64,000 nucleotides of DNA, taken from assembly GCA_964387685.1 (NCBI GenBank), contig CAYLXK010000012.1, forward strand, positions 1-64,000, read 5' to 3'. The translations under genes and the position numbers were made by a program. Source of the DNA: Bryobacter sp964387685 (lineage in GTDB: Bacteria > Acidobacteriota > Terriglobia > Bryobacterales > Bryobacteraceae). Every line of letters begins with the position of its first letter. Positions within the stretch are counted from its first letter, which is position 1. The notes beneath the pieces were generated by a model, which worked only from the letters and a program-made list of their open reading frames with translations, ran no database searches and was not told the DNA's origin. Shown here piece after piece: positions 1 through 7,554 of this stretch.

Positions 1-302
1 CACTGAGCCTCGCGATTCCCGCCGACCGCATTCATGCGATCTGCGAGAAGTACCGCGTCCGGGAGTTGGGTCTATTTGGATCTGCCGCCCGTGGGGAAGA
101 GATGGCGACGTCCGACATCGACCTCTTCGTCACTTTCGAGCCCGGCTTCCATCCGGGACTCGCATGGTTCGATTTCGAAGAAGAGCTGGAGGGCGCTTTC
201 GGCCGCAGGATCGACCTGAGCCGCAAGGACCTGCTGCGACCCGGCGTGCTGGCTGAAGCTGCGCGGGATGCGGTGGTGCTTCATGGACCGGGATCGCGAT
301 AG
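1..302 (+). CDS. MntA-like minimal nucleotidyltransferase antitoxin (5' partial)
   Basis: The frame is open at the left edge, so the true start lies outside the window. About 99 codons are visible, close to the usual length of this family, so little is missing. The Pol-beta-type signature GSX10DXD is intact: GS in LFGSAARG, then DID after exactly ten residues. In characterised HepT/MntA pairs this protein adds AMP to a tyrosine of the toxin and silences it; that role is inferred here from motif and position. The 3' end overlaps the next gene by about 20 bases, the normal antitoxin-first layout. An unrelated minimal nucleotidyltransferase is possible but unlikely given the neighbour. Confidence 0.85.
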   Translation, partial: LSLAIPADRIHAICEKYRVRELGLFGSAARGEEMATSDIDLFVTFEPGFHPGLAWFDFEEELEGAFGRRIDLSRKDLLRPGVLAEAARDAVVLHGPGSR

Positions 303-621
303 GCTCGAAGACATTGTGGCCGCGGCGGCCGATGTGCTCGAATTCTGCCGCGACCTGGACGCCGAGCAATTCCACCGCGACAAGGTTCAGCGCTACGCCA
401 TTCTTCATTCGCTGATGATTATTGGAGAGGCGGCGAGCCGGATCTCCGAGGGCTTCCAGGAGCAGCATCCCGAAATCCCGTGGCGGCGCATCGTGGGATT
501 TCGCCACCGGGTTGTGCATGGCTACGGAACGGTGGACCTGGAACTCGCTTGGGAAATCGCTAGCAAGTTTGTAGTGGTGCTCCATGCGCAGGTCAGCCAA
601 CTACTGGAGAAGGAAAAGTAG
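283..621 (+). CDS. HepT-like toxin (DUF86 family)
   Basis: About 112 residues, all-helical in character, in the HepT/DUF86 family. The diagnostic RX4HXY motif is present as RHRVVHGY near residue 75; in studied HepT proteins this motif supports RNase activity and its tyrosine is the AMP acceptor. I chose the ATG at 283 (MDRDRDRLEDI), which gives a 20-base overlap with the antitoxin. An upstream in-frame ATG at 268 would add five residues (MRWCF). Together with the preceding gene it forms a complete type VII-like toxin-antitoxin pair. The family and motif are seen; the toxic activity is inferred. Confidence 0.85.
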   Translation: MDRDRDRLEDIVAAAADVLEFCRDLDAEQFHRDKVQRYAILHSLMIIGEAASRISEGFQEQHPEIPWRRIVGFRHRVVHGYGTVDLELAWEIASKFVVVLHAQVSQLLEKEK

Positions 622-637
622 GCGGTAATTCGAGGCC

Positions 638-665
638 GGATGGCGAGTGACGGATGGCGAGTGAC
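638..665 (+). repeat. Perfect 14-bp tandem duplication
   Basis: GGATGGCGAGTGAC occurs twice back to back (638-651 and 652-665) in the 186-base gap between the toxin and the terminase-like gene. No gene is visible in this gap. It may be a slippage product; I see no further copies nearby. Confidence 0.8.
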
Positions 666-807
666 GGGGCGGCGCGGGATTTTTGTGGTTTGTTTTGAGG
701 GAGATCGGCGGAGCGAGGGGGCAAAGGGGGAGGCGCGTCTGCTACAGGTGGAGTGGGCCTAGAGGCAGCTTTGCCGTTAATGAGGCCGTGGTGGATGGCG
801 GTGAAGA

Positions 808-1626
808 GTGCTGCGAGACGAGATTGTGGTGCGGCGGAGTTATGCGCCCTCGGAGGATTACTTTCCCAGATACCGGCGGGAGGGGGAGAAGAGCCCAGTC
901 GCGATCGAGGCGGATGCCGTCGAGTGGGCGGCCGGGGCGCTCGGCTTTGTGGCGGATGAGAAGCAGGCGGGGTTCCTGCGCAGCGGGGCGCGGCGGGGGA
1001 TTTTGAATTGCTCGCGGCAGTGGGGGAAGTCCACCGTGACGGCGGTGAAGGCGCTGCATACGGCACTGCGGCAGCAGGAGGCGCTGGTGCTGGTGATGTC
1101 GCCGTCGCGGCGGCAGAGCGGCGAGTTTTTGCGCAAGGTGGAAGAGTTACTGCGGAAGCTGAAGCTGCCGGTGCAGCGGGATGGGGTGAACGAGTTGAGT
1201 TTGCTGCTGCCGGGGAGGAGCCGGATGGTGGGGCTGCCGGGAGTGGAGGCGACGATGCGGGGCTTCTCGGCGGCGGATTTATTGATCTTCGACGAGGCGG
1301 CCAGGGTGCGCGATGAACAATACTATGCGGCGGGGGCGGTGCTGGCGGTGAAGCATGCGCCGTTGTGGCTGCTGTCGACGCCGTTTGGGGCGCGGGGCTT
1401 TTTTTGGCGGGAATGGGTGCAGGGGGGCGAGACGTGGGAGCGGATTACGGTGAAGGGGGAGGAGTGCGGGCGGATTGCGCCAGAGTTCTTAGAGGAAGAG
1501 AAGCGGCGGCTGGGGCGGGATTGGTTCCGGCAAGAGTATGGGTGCGAGTTTGTAGGGGCGGAAGGGCAAGCGTTCCAGGAGGAGTGGCTGGAAAAGGCTT
1601 GGGTGGAGGCGCCGGATTTATTTTGA
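808..1626 (+). CDS. Terminase large-subunit-like ATPase domain
   Basis: A 272-residue protein matching the ATPase half of phage large terminases, the motors that package DNA into capsids. Walker A is visible as NCSRQWGKST (about residues 67-76) and Walker B as LLIFDEAARV (about 158-167), followed by the coupling-type motif LLSTPFGARG. It ends right after the segment YGCEFVGAEGQAF, which in single-chain terminases leads into the nuclease domain. The nuclease half is encoded separately just downstream in another frame. The start is GTG at 808. No portal, capsid, protease or small terminase gene is next to it, so it may be a domesticated gene or a phage remnant. The coding strand is extremely G-rich, as is this part of the chromosome. 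Confidence 0.85.
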   Translation: MLRDEIVVRRSYAPSEDYFPRYRREGEKSPVAIEADAVEWAAGALGFVADEKQAGFLRSGARRGILNCSRQWGKSTVTAVKALHTALRQQEALVLVMSPSRRQSGEFLRKVEELLRKLKLPVQRDGVNELSLLLPGRSRMVGLPGVEATMRGFSAADLLIFDEAARVRDEQYYAAGAVLAVKHAPLWLLSTPFGARGFFWREWVQGGETWERITVKGEECGRIAPEFLEEEKRRLGRDWFRQEYGCEFVGAEGQAFQEEWLEKAWVEAPDLF

Positions 1627-1640
1627 GCGCGAAGAAACTG

Positions 1641-2309
1641 ATGGTGCGATTCCAGGTGGGGCTGGACCTGGGGCAGCGGCAGGACCATTCGGCGATGGTG
1701 GTGGTGGAGGATGCGGCGGTGGATACGGGAACGAAGGACAGGGTGACGTATGCGCCGGTGGTGGAACGCCGGAGAACGGTGCGCTATGTGGAGCGGGTGG
1801 CGCTCGGGACGGAGTACGCGAAGGTGGTGGAGAGGGTGAGGTGGCTGGTGGGGAACGGAGAACTGCGGCAGGCGGAGGTGGTGGTGGCGGCGGACGCGAC
1901 GGGGGTGGGGGCGGCGGTGGTGGAGGCGCTGCGGAAGGCTTTGTACCAGGGGCAGACGCAGAGGAGCGGGGCGGGTTTTGTGGATCTGGTGCCGGTGGTG
2001 TTTACGGGGGGAGCGAAGGGGAAGTGGAGCGGGCGGTATTATTTTGCGCCGAAGAATGAGTTGATGGACCGGTTGACGCTGGCGTTTGAGAGGGGGGAGG
2101 TGAAGATGGCGCGGGGGAAGAGGGGGATGGAGGAGTTGCGGGAGGAATTGAAGGGGATGAAGAGGGAGCCGGGGATGCGCTGGAGGACGGTGGGGAAGCA
2201 CGACGATTTGGTGATGGCGCTGGCGCTGGCGGTGTGGGGGCTGGATTACCGGCCGGTGCCGGAGAATTGGGAGGGGCTGGGGTGGGGCGGGGGTCTTTAT
2301 ACTGGCTAG
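1641..2309 (+). CDS. Terminase large-subunit-like nuclease domain
   Basis: About 222 residues matching the RNase H-fold nuclease half of large terminases. The first acidic motif is GLDLGQRQDHSAMVVVE (residues 7-23). A second acidic strand is VVVAADATGVG, and the C-terminal KHDDLVMALALAVW carries the last metal-binding Asp pair typical of the family. I start it at ATG 1641; an in-frame TTG at 1623 would overlap the ATPase stop as TTGA and could couple translation. The ATPase frame and this frame differ by one base, so the pair could be a genuine two-gene terminase, a frameshifted single gene, or a recoding site. All key acidic residues are present, which argues against simple decay. Confidence 0.75.
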   Translation: MVRFQVGLDLGQRQDHSAMVVVEDAAVDTGTKDRVTYAPVVERRRTVRYVERVALGTEYAKVVERVRWLVGNGELRQAEVVVAADATGVGAAVVEALRKALYQGQTQRSGAGFVDLVPVVFTGGAKGKWSGRYYFAPKNELMDRLTLAFERGEVKMARGKRGMEELREELKGMKREPGMRWRTVGKHDDLVMALALAVWGLDYRPVPENWEGLGWGGGLYTG

Positions 2310-2316
2310 TTGAGTT

Positions 2317-2634
2317 ATGGCGAAACTGACACTGATTAACGACGGCTCGACGCATGAGTTCGAGGTGGGGGCGGTGCCCTATGGCGGTCATGGGAAGCCG
2401 GGATCGATTTTAGATTTGGCGATGCATTTTGGGCTGCCGCTCGAACATGTGTGCGGGGGGAATTGCAGTTGCACGACGTGCCATGTGGTGGTGAGGGAGG
2501 GGGCGGAGAACCTGAGCGAGATGGAAGAGAACGAGATGGATTTTGTGGGGATGGCGGTGGGGAGCGGGCTGGGGTCGAGGCTGGGGTGCCAGGCGGTGGT
2601 GCGGGGGGATGTGACGATTGAGATTCCGGAGTGA
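2317..2634 (+). CDS. 2Fe-2S ferredoxin (adrenodoxin/ISC type)
   Basis: A 105-residue plant/adrenodoxin-fold ferredoxin. Cluster ligands are visible as CX5CX2C within EHVCGGNCSCTTCHVVV and a distal Cys in SRLGCQAVV; one extra Cys lies inside the first loop. The acidic stretch SEMEENEMDF is typical of ISC/adrenodoxin ferredoxins and contacts the redox partner. It is a cytosolic electron carrier; its partner is not identifiable from this window. It follows the terminase-like nuclease by 7 bases and precedes the amidohydrolase by 13, so the genes may share a transcript, though I see no functional link. Confidence 0.9.
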   Translation: MAKLTLINDGSTHEFEVGAVPYGGHGKPGSILDLAMHFGLPLEHVCGGNCSCTTCHVVVREGAENLSEMEENEMDFVGMAVGSGLGSRLGCQAVVRGDVTIEIPE

Positions 2635-2647
2635 GGGAAGGGCGGGC

Positions 2648-3568
2648 ATGACGCGACGGGCGATTTTGGGTAGTGCGATGACGGCGGCGGGGGCGATGGG
2701 GGATGTTCCGATTCTCGATACGCACATTCACCTTTTTGATCCGAGGCGGGCACAGGGAGTGCCGTGGCCGCCGAAGGAGGATGCGGTGCGATACAAGCCG
2801 GCGCTACCGGCGCGATTTGTGGCGTTGACGAAGAAGTTGGGGGTGGTGGGGGCGATTGAGCTCGAGTGCAGCCCGTGGCCGGAGGACAACCAGTGGGTAC
2901 TGGAGGTGGAGGCCAAGGCGCCGGTGATGGTGGGGATGGTGGGGAATCTGCCGCCGGGAGAGGAGAAGTTTGCGAGCGAACTGGACCGGTACGCGAAGAA
3001 TCCATTGTTTTTGGGGATCCGGTACGGGAATCTGTGGGGGAACGACTTGGGGAAGGAGCTCGGCCGGCCCGAGTTTGTGGCGGGGCTGCGGGAATTGGCA
3101 CGGAGAGGAATGATTCTCGATTCGGCGAATCCGAATGGGAAGCTGCTGGAGGATTTGCGCAGGGCGTCGGACTTGGCGCCGGACTTGCGCATCATGATCG
3201 ATCATTTGCCGGGGATGGCGGATTTGAACAAAGCGGACGCGGTGTTGCGGGACCTAGCGGCGAGGAAGCAAATCTATGTGAAGGTATCGGCGGTGTTGAA
3301 GAAGAAGGAGGGGGTGACAATTAGGGACGGAGCGTTTTATAAGCCGGTGTTGGACGAGATGTGGGAGCGTTTTGGGGAAGACCGCGTGGTGTATGGCAGC
3401 GATTGGCCGAATAGCGATGGGCTGGGGACGTATGAGCAGGTGTTGGGGGTGGTGAGGGAGTATGTGGCGGGGAAGGGGCGGGTGGCGGCGGAGAAGTATT
3501 TTTACCGGAACTCGATTGCGGCGTACCGGTGGAAGGCGAGGACGGCGGCGCAGAAGCGGTTGCGGTAG
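2648..3568 (+). CDS. Amidohydrolase (lactonase-like TIM barrel)
   Basis: About 306 residues in the amidohydrolase-2 family, which includes L-fuconolactonase-like and 2-pyrone-4,6-dicarboxylate lactonase-like enzymes. The metal-binding HXH motif is in ILDTHIHLFDP near the N-terminus; a further His is in IMIDHLPGM and the catalytic Asp is in YGSDWPNS near the C-terminus. I start it at ATG 2648 (MTRRAILGS), preceded by a purine-rich GAGGGAAGGG; an ATG at 2618 would overlap the ferredoxin. The N-terminus has a twin Arg but only a weak hydrophobic stretch, so Tat export is uncertain. The substrate is unknown, perhaps a sugar lactone. Confidence 0.8.
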   Translation: MTRRAILGSAMTAAGAMGDVPILDTHIHLFDPRRAQGVPWPPKEDAVRYKPALPARFVALTKKLGVVGAIELECSPWPEDNQWVLEVEAKAPVMVGMVGNLPPGEEKFASELDRYAKNPLFLGIRYGNLWGNDLGKELGRPEFVAGLRELARRGMILDSANPNGKLLEDLRRASDLAPDLRIMIDHLPGMADLNKADAVLRDLAARKQIYVKVSAVLKKKEGVTIRDGAFYKPVLDEMWERFGEDRVVYGSDWPNSDGLGTYEQVLGVVREYVAGKGRVAAEKYFYRNSIAAYRWKARTAAQKRLR

Positions 3569-3581
3569 GACGGGTTGTTGG

Positions 3582-3627
3582 AAAAAAGAAGGCGGCGAAG
3601 CACCTCCGGGGATGCTCGCCGCCTTTT
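3582..3627. terminator. Bidirectional intrinsic terminator
   Basis: A long hairpin pairs AAGGCGGCGAAGCA (3589-3602) with TGCTCGCCGCCTT (3613-3625), with one bulged base. It has an A-run on the left and a T-run on the right, so it can act in both directions between the convergent amidohydrolase and the repeat lipoprotein. Confidence 0.8.
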
Positions 3628-3655
3628 CTAGGCCTTTAGCCAAACTAGCCGCTGG

Positions 3656-6600
3656 TTAGCGAATAGTGACCGTAGCGCCGCTACGACTGGAAACGCCCCC
3701 GATAGTCAGGATCACGGGTTGGGGTCCTGTGGGAAGGTTCGAGGGCAGTTGCAGATTGAACTGCATCAGGCCGGATAAGAATCCGGGAGCGGCGCCGGCG
3801 TAGAGAACCGTGGCGTTTTGACCGCCCACCGTAGCCGAGACGGCGGCTAACGGTTGGGGGAAGGAGGTGCCGGTGGAGGACGTGACGGAGCCGGTGGCGA
3901 CGCCCGGATTCATGACGCCTCCACCGGTTCCGTAGACAACGATGATGGAACCTGGAGCGGAGGGGCTGGAGGGCCCATTAATCGTGCCGTTCTGGTTGAG
4001 GATGGCGCCTTGGCCCTGGCCATCCATGGTGAGGGTGAGGATGCCGGGGGAAGTGGGGGCGATCATCAGCGCGCGGGGAGCCGAGGATACGGCAGTGGCG
4101 CCAGCGCCGCGGCGAATGACGAGATTGACGCTCGTTTTGCCCGCGACTTCATAAGGCACGACGGCGTTGATCTGTGTAGACGAGACCATGACGAGGGGGG
4201 CGGGGATGTCATCGATGAGGACGGTGAAATCGGCCAAGGTAGTGAGCAAGAGTCCATTGGCGCCGAGTTGGAGCATGGAGGTAGCCACAGGGCCGAGGTT
4301 AGTGCCGGTGATCATGATGATGGTGCCGGGGGCAACCGCGCCAGCTTGGCTGGTGGCGGCATTGACGACGGAGGTGATGGTGGGGGTGCCGGTGGCCGAA
4401 CTCGCCACGGTGAGGTTGAGGTTTACGACCTGGGTAACGGTGGGGAGGCTGGAAGAGCTAATCGTGATGCGGCCCATATAGGAGCCGGAGGCGAGGCCTG
4501 AGATCACGCTGGGGTTCGGCGTGACGGTCAGGGTGCCGGGCGTGGTGCCGCTGGCGGGACTGATGGTGAACCAGTTCCCGCCCGTGGTGGTTTCGGCTAC
4601 GGCGGAAAAGGGAATGGCCGCGCCGGCATTGGCCAGTTGCAGTGTTTGCGCCGAGGGGATGGTGGCCGCGCCCGAGGTGTAGGCAAACGTAAGGGTGGTG
4701 GGCGAGACGGTAAGCGAGGAGGGATTACCCAAGGTGAAAGTAACCGGCACATTTAGGACGCTCGGGGAGGTACCGGGAACGGAGACGGAGATAACACCGC
4801 GGTAGGTGCCTTCGGCCAAGCCGGCGCTATTAACGCTGACGGTAACGAGGCTGCCCGCGGTCGTGGCGCTGAGCCAGCCGGTTCCATTTAAGGCCGTTAC
4901 GATGGCCGTGGTAACGGAACCGGGAGGCAAGGTGCCTAGGTTGAGGGCTTGGGGCGCGGGGTTGTTGCCTGCCAGGGCCTGGGTGAAAGTGAGGCTAGGA
5001 GAGGAAGGAGTAAGGATCGCGGTGACGATCGAGAAGTTGACCGGGATGATTTGCGGCGTGGAGGATGCGCCAGTGCCGACCGTAATGGTGCCCTGGTAAT
5101 TGCCTGGGGGGAGACCGGACTGATTTAAGGTCACCACCAAAGTGGCGGGAGTTACACCGCTGGAAGGGGCAACGCTAAGCCAAGTTTGACCCGTGGGGTT
5201 AGTGGCGACGGTGGCGGTGTAAGTCAATGGGGTGGAATCGGTGCTACTCAGCGCAATGTTTTGCGTAATGAGATTGCTGGTGAAGGCAACGGCCACGCGG
5301 TTGATGGCGTTGGGGCTGATGTTCAAGAGCGCCGTGGCGGAGGCGTTGAGGCGAACGGGGATAAGCAGAGGCGCCGTAGTAGAGCCGTCGATGGTGACGG
5401 TGACGGTGCCGGCGCAGGCAGAGGCGGCGCTGATGCCCGTGGTGACAGGAGTAATGGTGAGTTCACCGGGGGCGCCGGCTTCAAAGGTGGAGCCGGTGCT
5501 AGGCGTAACGGTGAAGAAGCCGGGGCAGGTGGTGGTGGCTGAGGTGACCGTATAGTTCAGGGGTGCTCCGTTGCTGGAGAGCTGAATCCTTTGGGCGGCC
5601 GGGGTGGCCTGTCCAATCTGGAAATTGAAGTTGGCCGAACTCAGGGTGGGGACGATAGTCGAAAGGCCGCCCGCGCCGGTGACGGTGAGAGTAACCGGGA
5701 AGGTACGGGGCGAGTTGGCAGCGCCGGCGGAAGTGACGCTGACCGTGTTGGTGTAAGTTCCGGCGGCAAGGCCGGTCAGGGCGGCGGGATTAATCGATAG
5801 CTGAACGACGGAGGGAGTGGTGGCGCTGGTGGGCGTGAAGGCAATGAAGGCAGGCGTCCCAGAAGAGCCCAGGGTGAAGTTGAGTGGAGTGCTGCCGCTG
5901 GAAATAGAGACAGTTTGGGGGGAAGGGACGGTGCCGCCAATTTGGTAGTTGAAGTTAGTGGGGGTGGTGGGAACAGTGAGTGCGGTTCCGGCGCTCAAGG
6001 TAAAGCTGACTGGGATGGTGACGGGGGCGGAGCTTCCCGTGGCTAGGAGGCTAATCGTACCTTGGCAGGTTCCAGCAGGCAGAGCCGAGGGATTGAGTTG
6101 CACGTTAACGGTGGCGGGCGTGCTGCCGTTGAGGGGGGTGGCGGAGAGCCAGGACGAACCACATGACGTGGTAGCCGTGCTAACGGCAAAGGTTAGGGGA
6201 GTCGTGCCGGGGGCGGTGATCTGAATGTCTTGGGAAAGGGGGGCGGTGGTCCCGATCTGGCCGTTAAGGCTTATCTGTTGGAGGTTGGAATTGATACCGC
6301 CCGTGCTTGCGCTCCCTACATTGATCGTGAGGTTGACGACGGTGCCGCCGGTGCCCGGAGCGCCGAAAGCAACGGCCGCAAGATAGGTGCCGGGCATGAG
6401 GCCGATCGGATTAACCGAGACATCCACGGAGGCCGGAGTGGTGGGGGAGATGGCGGGTGAGGGCGGCGTCACGCTGACGATGGTGCCGGGGGTGCCAATG
6501 GTGATGACAGTAGAAAGGGCGCCGGTTTGCGTGCTGCCCGTAGTGAGCACAACGTTACGGCTGAGGGGCGTGGTGGCGCCAGTGGCGAAGTTGTAGGTTA

Positions 6601-7024
6601 AGTTCGATTGCGAAGCGGTGAGAGAAGAAAAGCCCGAGGCCGTTGCCGATGTGGTCACCGGTATCGTGGTAGAAACTCCGCCGGCGGTCACCGTGACGAA
6701 GCCAGCGTAAGAACCGGCCGTGAGAGATTGACCATTTACCGCTACCGATAAGCTGCCGGGGGAAACGCCGCTAGCTGGCGTGACGCTAAGCCAGTTGCCG
6801 GTGGACGTGGCCGTCGCCGTATAGGAAGCGCCCGCAGTGGGCAGGGACACCGATAGCGATTGCGCGGTGGGCGAGGAACCGGCGGCAGAGGTGAAAGAGA
6901 GAGAGGTGGGAGAAAGAACAGGTGAGGCGGTCTGTGCGGTCAATCGTGCACAGCCCGCGACCAGGAGGGCTAAGGCGAGCCAAGCGACGCCCGAGTGGCG
7001 CGCCGAGGAGCGAAGTAAATTCAT
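3656..7024 (-). CDS. Secreted BACON-like repeat protein with TIGR03437 C-terminus
   Basis: A 1122-residue exported protein. The N-terminus has a signal peptide with a possible lipobox (LLVAGC), followed by an alternative signal peptidase I site near LTAQ. I count eight Ig/BACON-like repeats of roughly 90-110 residues, recognisable by recurring blocks such as SPTSLSF, PTTLTFAY, WLSVTPASG and LPPGNYQGTITV. From about residue 880 to the end lies the acidobacterial TIGR03437-type domain (SVVNAAT, GTIIMITGTNLG, VPYEVAGK). BACON-like domains are usually linked to carbohydrate or mucin-like binding; here a cell-surface adhesive or structural role is inferred. The gene is alone on its transcript side after acpS, with 131 bases between them. 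Confidence 0.8.
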   Translation of the reverse strand: MNLLRSSARHSGVAWLALALLVAGCARLTAQTASPVLSPTSLSFTSAAGSSPTAQSLSVSLPTAGASYTATATSTGNWLSVTPASGVSPGSLSVAVNGQSLTAGSYAGFVTVTAGGVSTTIPVTTSATASGFSSLTASQSNLTYNFATGATTPLSRNVVLTTGSTQTGALSTVITIGTPGTIVSVTPPSPAISPTTPASVDVSVNPIGLMPGTYLAAVAFGAPGTGGTVVNLTINVGSASTGGINSNLQQISLNGQIGTTAPLSQDIQITAPGTTPLTFAVSTATTSCGSSWLSATPLNGSTPATVNVQLNPSALPAGTCQGTISLLATGSSAPVTIPVSFTLSAGTALTVPTTPTNFNYQIGGTVPSPQTVSISSGSTPLNFTLGSSGTPAFIAFTPTSATTPSVVQLSINPAALTGLAAGTYTNTVSVTSAGAANSPRTFPVTLTVTGAGGLSTIVPTLSSANFNFQIGQATPAAQRIQLSSNGAPLNYTVTSATTTCPGFFTVTPSTGSTFEAGAPGELTITPVTTGISAASACAGTVTVTIDGSTTAPLLIPVRLNASATALLNISPNAINRVAVAFTSNLITQNIALSSTDSTPLTYTATVATNPTGQTWLSVAPSSGVTPATLVVTLNQSGLPPGNYQGTITVGTGASSTPQIIPVNFSIVTAILTPSSPSLTFTQALAGNNPAPQALNLGTLPPGSVTTAIVTALNGTGWLSATTAGSLVTVSVNSAGLAEGTYRGVISVSVPGTSPSVLNVPVTFTLGNPSSLTVSPTTLTFAYTSGAATIPSAQTLQLANAGAAIPFSAVAETTTGGNWFTISPASGTTPGTLTVTPNPSVISGLASGSYMGRITISSSSLPTVTQVVNLNLTVASSATGTPTITSVVNAATSQAGAVAPGTIIMITGTNLGPVATSMLQLGANGLLLTTLADFTVLIDDIPAPLVMVSSTQINAVVPYEVAGKTSVNLVIRRGAGATAVSSAPRALMIAPTSPGILTLTMDGQGQGAILNQNGTINGPSSPSAPGSIIVVYGTGGGVMNPGVATGSVTSSTGTSFPQPLAAVSATVGGQNATVLYAGAAPGFLSGLMQFNLQLPSNLPTGPQPVILTIGGVSSRSGATVTIR

Positions 7025-7155
7025 GCCCGTCGTATTGCATCCGGTTTGCCATTAGGGGAAATGCCTTTGTTTGCAATATTTGAGCGAAATCCTGGCGTGG
7101 CGGAGCGCTAAACGCGACGTTATTTGGCCAAATTTTAGGATTGGAACCGTTTGGG

Positions 7156-7554
7156 CTAGGGCGTCGTGGGAGTATAAACGCGCTCCAGAATCACTACGGC
7201 GGCGACGCTTTCTTTGGTATGGGTAAAGCTGAGATGGGTGTGGGTGACGCCTTTGGCGGCGGCCAGGGCGGCGGCCTGGGCATGAAGACGGAGTTCGGGG
7301 GCGCCGCCGGGCAGAGTGACGACCTCAAAATCTTTCCAGGTGAGGCCTAGCTTCCAATCGCCCTGCAGTGCCTTGAAGGCGGCTTCTTTGGCGGCAAAGC
7401 GGGCGGTGAAGCGTTCGATCTCATTCGCCTTGCCGCGGCAGAAAGCGGTCTCGGCGGGGGTAAAAATCCGGGCGAGGAAGCGTTCGCCGAATTTTTCGAT
7501 GGAATCGCGGATGCGAGCGGTTTCTTCGAGGTCGATGCCGAGGCCGAGGATCAT
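7156..7554 (-). CDS. acpS: Holo-[acyl-carrier-protein] synthase
   Basis: A 132-residue AcpS that transfers the 4'-phosphopantetheine arm of CoA to acyl carrier protein. The N-terminal motif LGLGIDLEETARI contains the Mg-binding Asp, and RFTARFAAKEAAFKAL is the second signature with the Glu and Lys of the active site. Length is normal. Its ATG overlaps the stop of the amidase upstream by four bases (ATGA), so the two are probably co-translated. The 131 bases downstream, before the repeat protein, contain a perfect 12-bp palindrome ATTTGGCCAAAT (7122-7133) of unknown role. Confidence 0.95.
   Translation of the reverse strand: MILGLGIDLEETARIRDSIEKFGERFLARIFTPAETAFCRGKANEIERFTARFAAKEAAFKALQGDWKLGLTWKDFEVVTLPGGAPELRLHAQAAALAAAKGVTHTHLSFTHTKESVAAVVILERVYTPTTP

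Noticed and set aside
1323..2201. Long minus-strand open frame rich in His, Pro, Arg and Leu opposite the terminase-like genes
   Set aside because: It is an antisense shadow created by extreme G-rich coding sequence; no motif, and the plus-strand frames have clear families.
808..2309. Prophage
   Set aside because: Only terminase-like genes are present; no portal, capsid, tail, integrase or attachment site in the window.
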